DNA of 64,000 bases from Epiperipatus broadwayi (taxonomy: Eukaryota > Onychophora > Udeonychophora > Euonychophora > Peripatidae): contig JAQFVV010006216.1 of the NCBI GenBank assembly GCA_028023455.1, positions 5,001 through 69,000 on the forward strand, read 5' to 3'. Under the pieces are notes generated by a model. It had not been told where the DNA came from. It worked only from the letters and a program-made list of their open reading frames with translations, and ran no database searches. Positions 15,159-29,922 of the stretch are shown in pieces (within the stretch, counting starts at the first letter, position 1; every line of letters begins with the position of its first letter). The position numbers were made by a program, and so were the translations under genes.

Positions 15159-15162
<4 letters not shown>

Positions 15163-15195
<33 letters not shown>
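15163..15195. repeat. (TA)n at the A1 3' edge
   Basis: A TA tract directly abutting the end of A1 (AAGGGTACAA). Confidence 0.9.
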
Positions 15196-15198
<3 letters not shown>

Positions 15199-18055
15199 CG
15201 TAACTTAAATATGTTCAGCACCTTTCAGTGTTCATAACATATCCATTTGAGACACCAAATCCCGCAAGCAGTTAACTTCTCCTTTATCATACTGAAAATA
15301 TACGATACGTGCCATTCTGGATTAAATACACAATTGTCCTTATTATTTTGAATAGCATTCTACACTTTAAATTGTCTTTTGTAATTCCATGATTAATAAT
15401 GCTTTGTTTGATATTCCGTTTTTATTGAAGAGAACAAAAATTTACCAGCAATTTTGTCCTTCAAATTCAATTTAAACAGAAGTAGTTTATATTTTATTTC
15501 TTAATTCATAAATACGTATTAGCTCCAGATATATCCAACAAATGAATATTGTTATCTAAGTATGAAGAATTTAAATGTGGTATGGTCTATCAAGATAGAC
15601 TTATCCTTAAGTCTATGTATAATCTTCGCGCACGAAAAATAGTGAGAATAACATGTATTCTATATAACAGTCTGCATACGTTTTCCATATAACAAAAAAA
15701 AAAAAAAGAAAACACGTTGCTTAATGATAAAATGATAATAGTTATGTAAACCATTCTTATTTAAAACTGGAATTAAATGAAATAATATAAACTGCATGAT
15801 ATTAATATACATTTTTTACAAGAGCAACGGTGATGAAGAGATTAGTTTAAAATGTTTAAATTGAAGAGAGAATAAGTGAATTGAGTACCTCGTTAAAATT
15901 TAGTGCTGCATATTGAAATTAGCTCCTTCCATGATATATTTCTTATAATCTGACTTCAGCAATTAACTTTAGTTATTTGAAAAATATAAGCCACTGTCTT
16001 TTTGGCTCTAATTTTTTACAAAGCTAATTTTTTACATATTGGAGAGCTTTGTTAAAAGCTCTCTCTCTCACTCTTGCAACAGTTCATTTTTCTTTTTTTT
16101 TTCTTTTTTGTTACTAGCTTACTCCCACGCATCTTGCTAACTCTGCTAATTACATATTCAAAAAAAATCTTTACAAAAAAAAAAAAAAAAAGATTTTTAT
16201 TTTCAGAATTAAATGGCAAACAAAAAAAATACAAATAATGAAATAAATAACTTTTACAAACTTGAAAGAAAAACGAATATTAATTAACTATCTGGTAAAA
16301 ATGATTAATAATTTATTTAATTAGTAAAATAATTTATTGGTTCAACTATCTATTAATCATTGGAAAGAAATATATATTTGTTAATTATTTAAGATACTAC
16401 TGTAGTTTAAATGTTTTTTTATTGTGAATGTACTATTGTTGGCTGTTATTTAAAGGATGAAAATGAAATGAAACATAATGCAGTCAAACATGCATACACA
16501 TGCACTACAACCTGAATATTGAACTGTCTTAACTAAATATAATTAAAGCTGCTATTCTGTTGACACAAGGATAAGAATTAATGAATAAAGGACTGTACAA
16601 ACCATTCAACTAAATATTATACTAACATAGGGTAACTTTGCATTTTTCCAACAAAATAAATCAATTTCACTAATAAACAACCCCTTTTCCTTACATTATA
16701 TACCTCATTAACCACAATAATACTAATGAATACCTATCAAGTGGTCAATGAACTACACAAGCAATCCATGTTTATATTTTAAACGATCTTGTTCAAAAAA
16801 ATTTTAAATTCCAAGGCTATTTTTTTATAATACAATATAGCTATTTAATTAAGATACAAGGTATCTTAAACCCTAAATAATCTACTGTAAATGTGGAAAT
16901 CATTATATGGAATTTAGGCCTTATCTCTAGGCTGAAATTTATCATTTCATAATAGCCTAATATAAATCGCCAAAATTAGAATAGAATTATTATAATTCTG
17001 CTAAACGTGTAAATGTCTCATTTCTGTTTAACTACTGCAAATAGGATTTTTTAGTTTAAAAATAAAACACTAGTTCATAAAGTGTCATATAATTTTTCCA
17101 GGTATAGGTCTTGGGTTTCTATTAATATTTATGATATTCTTTGAGGTTATACATGTAATATAGTATTAAAATTATAATTGTTTCTGTATTGTATGCATAT
17201 GTAGCTAATATAAAAATTTTAAACATGAAATATATAAAGATATTGAGAATAAAGATTTATCCAACTACAGAATATAAATAACATTATTTGTATGGTCGTC
17301 GATGATATCTTCACTCCCAATATATTTATTAACTTGGAAATATTAAAAGGCCAATTTCAAATCAGCATTATTTAAATGTATATTATGTAAAATTTCATTC
17401 GTGCTGTTACCATTGTCCAAATTTGTCAAAATTAAGATGTGAAATATTGTATAAATAAACTGAGAGCAAACATCTAAATCTACAATAAATAAAATATTGT
17501 TGTCTAAATTTGTTTCCCTTATAAGTTTTTGGATTGCAGACAATTTGGGACTTGTTTATCTATTGGAAACATGAGTTTCTGTGAGATTTTAGTATTATTT
17601 ATGAATGGCTTTTAGAAAGAGATTTGTAACAATATATATTTATGTTGAGAACAATCGTGAAAAGAAATGCAATATTCACAAAGTTTATAAAATATTAAGT
17701 AATGATAATTCAAATGTTTTTTTCACTTTTGTTTTATCTTCTAGATACTAATTTTATAGGTAGATACTAATTTTTAGTTCAATGTTTAAAGGCTATTTTG
17801 CTTGTGAATAAGTATCTTCATAAAAATTCTTAAACAGTATAAAATTTGTGAAAATTACAAATGCATCACCGTTATTCCACAAGCCCTACATTCATATATA
17901 ACATTAAAGCAAAGATATTTATGAGTGACATCTGGGTTTATATATATATATATATACATAATGGCAGTTGAGGCAGGTTAGAAAGTAACCGAAAGTACTT
18001 CTGCGGATTTAAAGATTGTTTGTAATTGTTTGTAAACCGTTAAAAATATTATTTC

Positions 18056-18100
<45 letters not shown>

Positions 18101-19435
18101 ATTAATATGATAATTGTACTAATGTTTTGCTAATATCACATATTACACTCTTATTCTTCTCTTTCACTTTCTTTGCATATATTCATATAATCATATATAT
18201 TTCTTATAATACTTCTTTCATAAACACTTCAATGTATATGGAAGAAGTGTTATAAGAAATATAATATCACATACCCATTGTCTCATTAAAAAATGTCATT
18301 TTAACATGTAATTTAGTTTTCATTATGTTGTAAATTATAGATCTATTACAGACACAGGCTTAAAAACTGCAAAACAACACAAAAAATTTTAAAACACTAT
18401 TTACAAAACAATTTCTACGAATGTCTTTTGTAATAAAAAATTTTTTATTAAGGATAATTATAATAAATGTTGATATATTATGCGTAATTATAAAATAGTG
18501 CTTTTCAAGTAAGTCTTTACTCATTAAAAATAAGACTTCTCTCCTTTTTAAAATTTGGAAGTATTTTAACACATTTTTGTGTGTGTTTTTTCTTCAATTT
18601 TATTTTGTATTTATATATATATAGTAAATTTTATTTTTTACAGAGTTCATTAAAATTACAAGTTCAATAAACAAAAGTACTCTAAAATATAAAATATCAT
18701 TATTGCAAATAAAAATGGAGACTAAGCGAATAATATAAAATAAAACAAAAAGCCTCATTCCAGTTTTCAGGCTAACAAATGGATTTAACAGAAAAAAAAC
18801 AACATATGTTCTACCAAATCTATAGATTTACATTTTTATTTCCTATACCATTATATCTTTGTCTAGAAATCTAAATGAAGCAAATTTGTCTCCTAATAAA
18901 TATAATGAAAAAATAATATGCATTATGTATGCATTTTATATATCACTTTTTAAATTGTTCATGTAACTTGAACATGACATTTGTAAAATGATAAATAAGT
19001 AATAGAAGTATTTAAATTATTTACTTCATCATAATGCAGCCCATGTCTTTTGTGTAATAAAAATTATCATTATTAAAATAATTAATTTTGTTCAGAGATC
19101 GTTCCTTAACCTTTTTGATGTCAACATCAACTTCTAAAACCCTTGTCTATTTTTTGTATTGGTCTATTAGTTAAATCTGAGAACCATTTGCTTTTCAATT
19201 TTATTTCCAGTCAGTTTCTATTGATAAAATATTAATCTAAAATACACAGAATTGTTTTAATTCAGCTTCTAAAAATTTAATAATTTTAGATTCAAATTGG
19301 TTAAATATAACAACAATTGAAAATAATGTTAATAACTGAAGAAAAATATAAGAAAAACGTTTAACAAATAGCCAGTGGTGAAACAAAAAAATTTTATTTC
19401 AACCAATTTGTGTGTCATTATTCAGTTCTTTCAAC
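15196..19435. other. AT-rich non-coding stretch
   Basis: No gene recognised. Small structures are a stem-loop at 16042-16063 (GAGAGCTTT / AAAGCTCTC), a (TA)n at 18060-18097, and an imperfect inverted repeat at 18197-18262 (atatttcttataatacttct and its complement). The short ORFs here look random. Confidence 0.55.
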
Positions 19436-19893
19436 ATTATTCACTTTTTCTTGAAAAGTGGTCACTTTCCCATGCTTATTATTCTTGTAAAATGTATTTT
19501 TTTTTTCAAATCAAACTAATGTAATGTAAAATATTAATTATTAATGTAAAAATTATGATAAATATATTTATTTACATTCAAAATCAATTACAAACATGTA
19601 AAACATTTTGTTTTAATTTCTGACTTTGTCATTAATAAATACCTCATATGCAAATTATGGTCAGCAGTGGTCAACCTTATTCACTTTCTTGAACAGTGTC
19701 CCTTTCCCATACTTATTTTCCTTGTAAATTTAAAATTCTTTGAATCAAACTTTATATTTCAATAAAAGTAATGTAAAATCTTAATTATAAGTATAAAAAA
19801 TTATGATAAATATATTTATTTGCATTCAAACTCAATTACAAATGCATAAAATATTTTGTTTTGATTTAAGGACCTTGTCATTTAGAAATGCAT
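19436..19893. repeat. Diverged 240-bp tandem duplication
   Basis: The block 19436-19648 repeats as 19676-19893. Shared landmarks are 'attcactt..cttga', 'ctttcccat.cttatt', 'gataaatatatttattt' and 'gactttgtcat / gaccttgtcat'. Spacing is 240-247 bp. The 70-aa frame at 19803-20015 runs across the second copy and has no recognisable domain. Confidence 0.75.
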
Positions 19894-20292
19894 GTGGCAG
19901 AATTTCCACAGTTTACAGCTATCCAATCAGAGAAAAAAGGCTGGCATATGCACTAATACACAGCAAAAAAAAAAATGCAAAATATATTGCCATATGCTGT
20001 CTTTTTTGGAACTAAAATGTTAAATTTCAAATTTCCTATAAAATAAGCCTAAAATGAAGAAAATGCAACCAAAATTGATCAAGAGATGGTGCAAACTATG
20101 CCAATGAACTGTAAACAGCATGAATGAAAATTAAAATGGTACAACATATAACTATATTTAACAGAAGAGTAGTTAACAGTAAAAAAAATATATAAATTAA
20201 CCTTTAAACTATGCCTAACCATAACTACAACAACTGTAATAGAAAACATCAGAAAATAATAATGATTAGAGCTTATGTTATATATATATATA

Positions 20293-23200
20293 TTCTAACC
20301 TCCCCCGCGCATCCTCACCCCAAAATTATTGTTTATTATGAATATTATGGGTTCTAGCTCAGTTAACAAATAAATAAATGAAATATTCAGCATTAATTAA
20401 AATGATTACTAGCTCTAATTTTAAAATACAAATACAGTTCAATTTTAAAATGAATTAACAAATATTTACTATTTTCATGAGACATGGAGTGACAATACGG
20501 GGAACGAGATAGACTACATTGAGCCATTATCCACACGATACTAACTCAATGACATAAGAACACTATTCCCCCTTTTTACTATATCAAATAACTAACTCAT
20601 AGTATTCTTACGACTTTCTGAGCTCTATTCACTACGATTAAAATAATAATCATATCCTAATCTTCTTTATAACAAGAATCTAGCTTAATTAAATAAAATG
20701 AAGCAAAATAAATAAAATAAAATCTCAGGTTCATAAATTGTATTCTAACTGATTTAAAATTACGTTAGTAAAATATGAAAAGGGAATTTTATGTCATAAT
20801 CTACTACACAGCAACTAACAATAATAAAATAATAATAACAATAATAATATAATATAACCTTATTTCTTCCTAAATGAAATAAATAAATACGTACGTGGTA
20901 GTATTTTAATAATCTGACAACAGAATACGTGTGGCAATATTAGCATATAATTTAATGTAATATTGTGGCAACCGATTTATGACCAATAAATAATATAAAA
21001 TTATGATCTTTTAATTTTAACATACCAATAAATTCTCAAAATTATTATAACACTTTTATGTTTACCTTTTGTGCAAAACCTATATGTCTGTTTCAATTAT
21101 AAATTTATCGTGATTTCATGCATCCATGTGGAGAGAAAACAAAGCGGACACAAAACTTTAAAATAAATTTAAAAAAACAAAGTTTATTAACAACATAAAT
21201 AAATTAACAATAGGTTTACACTATATACATTGGATATCCCTTACTTTCATATCTCACTTAGTTTATTAGTTTATAAATGAAATCAAAATATTATTTATTT
21301 CTCCTAGTTAAATATTATCTTTTTAACACTTAAGAAAATACAGTATTATTACTTGATTTATTATTATGGTTAGCTTATTACAAAATGCATTTCTTATATG
21401 ATTATCACTAACACTTTGCATCCCTAATATTATTAAAATTATATTTTTTTACAAAATTTACATTCGTAGTAAAATTCTACAAAATAATCAAATTTTAGTT
21501 TTATATTGATTGTATGGAATCTTACAAAGTCAAAACATTGTTCTACATTCGGTATTAGGTTTTTATTGTTCATTATCCGATGTTTATTAATCCTAATATT
21601 CTTATTCAAGCCTTACTTCGGATGATATAATTACAACTATTAATATATCATGCACAAGTATATGTTTATTATACATTATTGAATTACTTCCTAATAAATA
21701 TGCAATACTTATTTTCTAAATATTATTTAAAATAAAATTCATTCAAATTTTATTATCACTTTTAAAATACTTGGTTTAGATTTCTTTTCAAAATCTTATA
21801 ATTCATTTCCGAATTAATTTTACAATGTATTATATGATTCTTTCTCTCTTTATGATATTTTGGACTTTCAATTTTAAAGTTACACAATTCTATACTTTCC
21901 AGCAAATAAACTATTCTTATATAAATGATAACATATCTTCAGTTCTATTTTATTCATTATTTCTTTGAAAATATCTTTCTGACCGATGCAGATTCATGAA
22001 ATAAGGATAGCGAAGATAGATGCATAGGATCAAAATACAACTAGAATATTACTCGTCATATACCTTAACAATCATGGCACAGTGAATTAAAAGACACTAT
22101 AGAGGAGTGACCTTTACCTGTCTACCAACCTCTATTATAGGAACAATGCTAAAGCTATTTCTTCAGCTTTATTATAACATCAAAAAGTTTAAAGATATGC
22201 AAAAAACACTGTCCAAACTATATGTGTTCAGTTATAGGGCTTAGTTAACTATACTGAAATCACACAAAACTAAATATGATCCAAATCCTTTATTTTCCTA
22301 TTTCTTAAAAAAAAAACATCATCTTGGTTTCCTCTCCACTAGTACTTCCAAGTCACTATCTGATCTTATTTCTCAAGATTTTTCTATACTGTACATCGAC
22401 AAATACATATCTGCATTACTAACAATAATAAAATTCATTTATTTTAAAACTATTCCACTGTTCTATAAGAAAATCTTTTTGCTACTTTTCTCCGTATATT
22501 TAACCATATACAAACTACTTAAATATATGAATACTTTATCACATGAAAGTTCAAAAGAATCACACAATTGTTCGGTTAAATTATATTATTAATATATTTT
22601 AAATAAATTATTGCATGCATATTCCGAATTACTCCTATCTCATTATATGTTAAAAAATGTTGTATAAAATGTGTACATATAATTTGAACTTTCACACTTT
22701 ATTCTTAGGTCAATAGATGATCTAAAAAAAAAAACACATTATGCATTATAAATAACTATCAAAATTACCAAAAATGACCTTTATCTCTTCGATCGCGTTC
22801 CGTAGGCTTCACCATCCATTTGATTCTTGTAGATATAATATTCACATCCATACACTTTATTTTAAACACTATTTCTATAATTTTATCAAGCTATTATATT
22901 TAAATTTTAATATTACTAAATTTATGTTTTATGTTTCCCTAATCTCACATAACATTTTATATTTTAAAATAACTTAGTAAAAAATATTTAAACTATATTT
23001 ACTGTACTTCTTCATCAAATTTTCTTGAAAACCGTTCATATTAAAGCTAAAAAAAAATGTTTATTATTTCTTCTTCAGTCACTTAATGTTCTTCTCCTTG
23101 CTTGTTCAATTTTAAGGCAAAACAATTATTGCTCTGTTTAATAAATATTCATAGATGACAATCCTTAGTTTTTTATAATATTTAATACAATTATTAATTA

Positions 23201-24927
23201 TGATATCAATTAATCCCGTAAAGAAAATGTCTACATATTCTCTTCTAATATTTTCTGCTAATATTTTCTCCCACGCGACTTTTACGATGCATCTTCTCAA
23301 TACTTTGATTTAAATATTCAACAAAACTTTCTGTTTCCATGGATCCATTTTCATTAAGTAATTTAAATTTATATTTTCTAAATCAAGCATTTCTCCAATG
23401 AACACTTTATAATATTTTAATTCTTCTTAGAGAAAGTTTTTTCTTTTCCTTTTTTTAAAAAAAATAATGACTCTTTCATATCATTATTCAGTAATTTTTC
23501 CTTTCTTTTAAAATTCTGGTAACTATATACTTTGTAATGTTTCCTTTAAAAAGGACAAACATTATTTCTCTGTTATAACTTTTACATAATTTTTTTTTTA
23601 TGATATACGCATCTTGATTTTTTTTTCATAGAGAAGAATAAAAAAAAACTTTAGAGTAGCGTTATAAATTTGTGCATCATAAATTTTTCTGATGGCAAGT
23701 AACTTCTCTTTTAAGTATTCCGTATAACGTCCAAATTATATTCCTCTGAGTTACAATAATAAGTTTCTGGTTGAGCATAAATAAAGTTGTATCAAGGCAC
23801 TTTACAAATATTTTTCCTTTATCATAACTTCTATATACTGTTTTCTGTAGTATTTCCATTTTTACTGTAAGGTTTTGGCTAAACTTGAATAAAATATCCT
23901 GGTAAGAAAACTTTTAAAATTAGCCCTTCATGTAAAGGCAGTTCAAAATATTATATGTTAAAAAAACTTTTAAAATAAATACAAAATTTTAAAATTATAT
24001 CCCTTTTCTAGCTTACGATTTTATCCAGCTAAAAAAATATGTTACTCCCTCCTTCACTTACACATTACTTTCTCCCGCTTCTTCTAATTCTTATATTTTT
24101 GTCTGCTAAAATACCTCCTTTGATTGGTTAATTACTTTTTTAGCGCGAACAAATTTACACATTTTAGTTTTATAATAGATTAAACCTTTTAAATAAAGAA
24201 TTTATGACGTCATATCTTAAATATTACTTAGAATAGTATTTTTAAATTCAACTATAGTTTTATCAAAATCATTTAAATTTTAAAACAATTATTAAAATAT
24301 CATTTAGTATTTCAACTTTTACTTTAACGATCGATAGCAATTATATTTAGTTTTATAATTCACAAACTTTATTATTATTCTAACAAGCATGTGTGTGAAG
24401 GTATATAATATACAGACACATGATTACTAACTTTATCAGATGATTTTTTAATTTACGTCTCAGTCTAAATTACCAAAACTGATATATTTTATACAAAATT
24501 TGGAAAATAATTTAAAAATGTAGAACTAAATATAATTCTCACCATCCTAAAGTTTATCTTAAAATATATTAGATTAAATTTGAATATTAATTATAATTAT
24601 AACATTACATATAGCATTTATTTAATTTATTAGTTTTAAAATATCATACTCGAATTAATATATACTTTTAGCTATTTATAGCTGTGTTATTTTATATGGC
24701 CAGCTTTTACAACCATAAGCAAGGATATAATTAAGCTTTATTTAACTGTTTTCTCTTAAAACAATCCATTACACTTTTATATACCATGTATTTTCAGCCT
24801 TAAATTGTACTATAAAATCTAATCGATCATACAGTTATCAATATATTACACAAACGTATTTTAAAATTTAAAATTTTTTAGCAATTGACCTTTCTACCTT
24901 ATTATGACCTATAGATAAGGGCACAAG
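20293..24927 (-). mobile_element. TTGTGCCC-family element, copy B2 (minus)
   Basis: Read on the minus strand, this copy starts CTTGTGCCCTTATCTATAGG (24927 downward) and ends ...GGTTAGAATA at 20293, with TA tracts at both edges. It aligns along its whole length with B1 on the plus strand. Examples are 'gctgtgttatttt..tatggccagcttttacaacc' at about 24680 against 35775-35815, and 'catcttggtttcct' at 22321 against 38270. It keeps the acceptor-like AG at 22722 (minus), the AATAAA at 21188 (minus), the 'tttgtgtccg' block at 21145 and the hairpin at 20553-20612. The CCAAT box lies at 24127 (minus); the TATA-like element (AAAATATAAG) is less clear. No ORF of note was found. Confidence 0.75.
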
Positions 24928-27900
24928 ATATATATTTCTGAAACACTGTAACATAAAAACTATGTACACTCCTAATCAAAACATTACTAAAATTCTGTTT
25001 AAAATAAAAATGCAATCTCTCTTGAGGAACAGGCAGTTTATAAAATCCTATGTGGAGTTGGTTTAGTAAATATGATTGATTGATGCATAAATTCTAGGAA
25101 TGCAGAGATGCTAATATAGTAAAGCAGCATCCATTAGCATCCGCATTTTCTCTTAATGTTTATGGGTACTTATTGGAAAACAGACTTTTATAACATCATA
25201 TTCTTACTCAAATTAGGCATTTTTTCAAAGAAATTATTAAGAAGATTAAAAGACTGAACTGTGTCAACTAATATAATGATACATCTAAATTTCTTACCAT
25301 TTGGAAAAAAATTCATTAATGAAAACAATTGTTACTTTTATATCTCACTATCCTTTTTACATTTTTTTAAAATAATATCATTTTGATTAGATGAACATTT
25401 AATTTTGTTCTTTGCTCAACGACGGCAGAAACAATCCAACGGACATATCAATAAAACAGTGTTTGCTATTTATGCATGAATGAAGACAGGTAATATTTTG
25501 TGCATTTGCTATTCATGACAAGAGTAATTTTAATATCTAAATTAAATATTTATTTAAAATACTAAATAGTTTAGATATATATATAATAAGGTGAATTCTT
25601 TTTTAAAAATAGTTTGAAAATATTTGAGAATTTGATAAAAGCTAAAACAATATTATTATTTTCAAAAAAATTTATTATCAGTTATTTTATTAAAACGTTG
25701 AAATATTCAACCTACACCAACTCATACAATTTTTTAAACGAATTTAATAATGATATAAAAAAATATTCCATGTATAAGTTTTTAGAAAATATATATACTA
25801 CAAAATGAAAAGAAGTCAGCTGTTATTGAAATTATAAGAAAAAATAATAACTTTAAAAAATATTTACAGAATATAAAATCTTAAATGAATTTCAAGATCA
25901 ATAGTTATAAATATAAAAATTGCGTACAAAGCTATTAAAAGTTATCTCGAGGACTTAAAAAAAGAAGATAATACTATACAAAATATATAACATTTAAAGT
26001 TTATTTTTTTATGAATAGTATAGTGACTAAGAAATGATTGTATTGATATCAAACTTAAATTTTATTGGGAAATAAGAATAAAATATAGTAAATAAAATTT
26101 AAATGTGTATTTATATATAATATTTTGAATATGATTTTAAAAAATGTAATATATTTTCAGATGCTTATTTTTGGTACTAGAGTCATTTATAATATAATCA
26201 CGATTTAATTACTAAGCAAACTATATACATGCGCTATTTTGGCAGTTATTAATATAAAATCTATTTATCTTTATTTCTAGGTTTTACTTTAATAATATTT
26301 CATTTTTTAAATTGTTGGTAAAATTATAAATTTAGTGGTGCTGTGAATAATGCATTATTTTATGCAAACAAATATATTTTGGTGTTATAAAAGCAATAAA
26401 ATTAATAAAAATTATTATAGTATTATTGTTTTAAAAATTATTCAAATTTTCCTATATTCTAATAAACGTTATTAACGTTTTATAATTATATTGTTAGTAA
26501 TATTTTTAATTTTGCCTTGGCAATCTAAGCTTAGTAGATTGGAACATCAACATCAGTTGATTCTTATCAAATAAAAAAGTACATATTGTGATGGTCCAGA
26601 TTTTCCTTCTGAATAGGAGAAACATATCTAACTATGATCAGACCTAGGGTCTTGGTGTAGAATGCCAAGAAAGGCAAAATGATGTAACTGACCAATGATC
26701 ATGCTTGTATTTGATGGGTTAGATCTTAGTTCATCCATTAAATTCAGAAACAAATTAGGCTAGTTTATGTATACCCTTCTTTTGGATTCCACACATGCCT
26801 CAGAATTCAAACTTAGGAAGAATGCTGTAACAATTCTCTCCAGTGATGAATTTACCTTAGATAAAAATTATAATATGTTTATATGGGTTTTAAATAGATA
26901 AAAGGCTCATTTAATTATATTACTGTATTATAATGTGCAAGAAAATATGTGTGTGTGCATATGTATGGTGATCAATTGATGAGCAGGTGGAGAAATAACT
27001 TTGATAAACTGGAGACCATTTAATGAGAATCAAATTGATAATGTTTATTTACAAATGAGATTAAAAAAAATGAAGAATTATTTGACAAAAAAAATAATTA
27101 TGTACATGTGTGTGTCAAGTATGTGTCCCTATTATATAAACGATTGAATATATTCATAACACTTCCCATGATAGGCATACATGAATAGACACTCATTATA
27201 TACAAAGTAAATAAAGTAACAAAAAAATCATTAATCTAATGTTGCATTGATGTTGAAGCTAACTAGCTATTTAACAAAAATATATAAAGACATCTTCAGT
27301 AGCTTTTTAGTTTAATTCCAGATGTAGTGTTTTTATTGCTTTGGAACAACCCCCCAAGCTATGTACAAGGTTAACCCTTCAGTGTTGACTAGTGAATTAT
27401 TTCGTGTTTTGAACAATTCACCCCCTAGTGAATTTTTTCATAAATATTATACATTAAAATGCATATAAAACAGTATATTTTATTATAATAATTTCTTCCC
27501 CAAAAATTGAGCAAAAAAACATGAAATTCAAAATTCCTGCTCTAACAGTAGACATAGGCTCTGCCCTGACATGGCAGCCATTGTCTGTTGACAGGCCTGT
27601 AAAATGTTCACCTTTTTTTAACATTGAAGTTTCCAATGATGCAAAAACTTGTTTGTTTGCAAATTTATTACGGTTTTAGATTTTTTAAAAAATAATTTAC
27701 ACTATATTTATTAGATATCAAGAAATATAAATTATTAATAACTTATTTTGACTTAAAAGACTTTATTTTCAAAAATATAACATTATATTAGCAGCTAATG
27801 TAAATATAGCCTGAAGGAAATTAGAAGACTAGTTCTGACATAAACAATCTACTTTATTTTTAAGAGTAAAAAAATATCACAATTTTGCTATAAATATTCA

Positions 27901-29100
27901 AAACTTTTAAACTTTTAAAGCATAATTCATTTGATATGAAAAATAAATAAATATATGTTTATGTTTTTAAAAAAAATCAAAAATTTAGAAATATTTAGTT
28001 GATTTTATAAACTGAAAATAATCTTTCTAAAAATAATGACATGAAATGTCTTTGTTTTGATTGTGATCTCATTTTTTAATATTTACAGACACAAACTGTG
28101 AACATTTAAAATTTATTTCAGTAGTAAACAAAAATATCTATCAAATGAAGTCAAATTTATTATTTTCTGATAAGTAATAAACATTTTATCATATATTTTA
28201 TGTTGATGTGTGAGACAATAAAATGTCAGAAAATACTGAAAAGTAAGGGACATTAGGCTGCATGTTGGAAAGGTTAACAGAAAAGACCATTCAGACAATG
28301 TTGTTTGTTATTCATAATAAATAAACAAATATGAACAATGGTTAGTCAACAAAAATAAATAAATAAACAACATAAACTCTGTCCTGTAGCAAGTGTATGT
28401 TTTTATGAAATAGTAATAAATAACATTTTACCTTTATTCTATGTTGAAGTGAGGGTTCTGATAGTAATCATACCTAATATCATATCACTATGGGGAGAGG
28501 GTTACCTACACTTTATTTAAAAAAATCATTATTTGACCTAATAATTTTCTTCTTTGTGTTTTCTCTACTTTGGATACAATGGAATCTTCTGAATTACAGA
28601 AATTTCAGTTTCCAAATACAGAAGTGAAATAAAAAAATGTAATACAAAATTCTTCCAACATACCCATAGACAAAAAAAATATATCACACAAAAATTAATA
28701 CTTCTTCATGAAAACTGGCATAAGGTGTGTGAATTAGGTGATGAACACCTAATGTCTATGATAGGTTGTTGTTCTGGTTGGGCTGCGATGGTATATCATG
28801 CTTTTCTTGCAGAGGCTCCTCAGCAACATATTTAGAATGACATTATCTCCATCTCTTGATGTTGTTCTTCTTTCTCTATCCACCTAGACATTTTAGATGA
28901 AGCATTTCATATTTTGGCAGGTTTTATATTTTTGAGTACTAAACCACCATGCTTCCTATGGTCAGGGCTTAAAACACTTAGCCCCACAACACTAAACAAT
29001 TAGCCACTGAACATCATCATTCACCAAATAACAATTGGAATTTTCTTACTTTAATGTTTGTTGTTAAATGTTTTTTTATAAGAATGGAATTATTCCGTTA

Positions 29101-29102
<2 letters not shown>
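24928..29102. other. AT-rich non-coding stretch
   Basis: No recognisable gene or repeat boundary. Patches at about 26520-26880, 27340-27640 and 28700-29040 are less AT-rich and look like unidentified relics. The longest frames here are about 60 aa and resemble no family known to me. Confidence 0.5.

Positions 29103-29182
<80 letters not shown>
29103..29182. repeat. (TA)n microsatellite
   Basis: About 80 bp of alternating TA with one AA break near 29145. Confidence 0.95.
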
Positions 29183-29184
<2 letters not shown>

Positions 29185-29847
29185 TCTGATGATATTCTAA
29201 TTCATTCTATTATTCACATTTGAAGAATAGAACAAGCCTTTTTATTTTAAATGTCTACTTAAATCAACTCTATTACTTTATCCAAATGTTTGAATTTATT
29301 ATAATTGTTTTACTAAATATCAACAGCAATTTACAACAATCCAGCAAATAATTTGATGTGCTCAAATAAGGCATCCATTTTATTCAAGATTCGAACATTT
29401 GACTTTTCAATATTGTATTATACAGCTTATACCTTATTTGAAAATGGTAGAAAGATGACAGAAATGAATTAACTTTGTTTTTATATTGCCCTCAGCTTCC
29501 ATTGTCCAGTATACTAACATTTTATATCCTGTTTCTATTGCTGTGTTGACCCTATTGTTGCATGTAATACATTAACTATAAGCAAAATAAAATTATGTAG
29601 TATAATTTTTTTTTCATCTTCCATAATTGGTTACCTACTCACTGGTTTGACATCAGGTTGTTATCATGCTTACTTAGTCCAAATCTTTTAAACTGGCATA
29701 CAATATACTGATATTAAATTTATTATTTACATACATATATATTAGTGTGATTATATATTTTTAATCGGGGTTTTCATCTTTCTAGCAGATAAGTAAAACT
29801 GATTTATTATGATATTTCCTCAACATAGTTAAAAATGTAGGTTTGTT

Positions 29848-29853
<6 letters not shown>
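29183..29853. other. AT-rich non-coding stretch
   Basis: Nothing recognised. Confidence 0.6.

Positions 29854-29916
<63 letters not shown>
29854..29916. repeat. (TA)n microsatellite
   Basis: A TA tract directly beside the foldback that begins at 29922. Confidence 0.95.

Positions 29917-29921
<5 letters not shown>

Positions 29922-29922
<1 letters not shown>

Larger units (their letters stand above)
10881..15162 (+). mobile_element. TTGTGCCC-family element, copy A1
   Basis: A roughly 4.3-kb repeat running from TTGTGCCCTTTTG (10881) to AAGGGTACAA (15153-15162). The two ends are short inverted repeats (TTGTGCCCTT versus TTGTACCCTT), and both abut (TA)n. Homologous copies lie at 54461 (plus) and 61866 (minus), with a related subfamily at 35573 and 24927. 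No long ORF is present. Transcription-unit marks are: ACCAATCA 11821, TATAAAAG 11848, a short ORF from ATG 12082, a T-rich tract with AG at 13158, AATAAA at 14227 and 14254 followed by a GT-rich block (gtgtgtcgag, 14281), and a hairpin at 14830-14886. I do not recognise the family. A non-autonomous TIR transposon or an exceptionally long solo terminal repeat are both possible. Confidence 0.75.
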
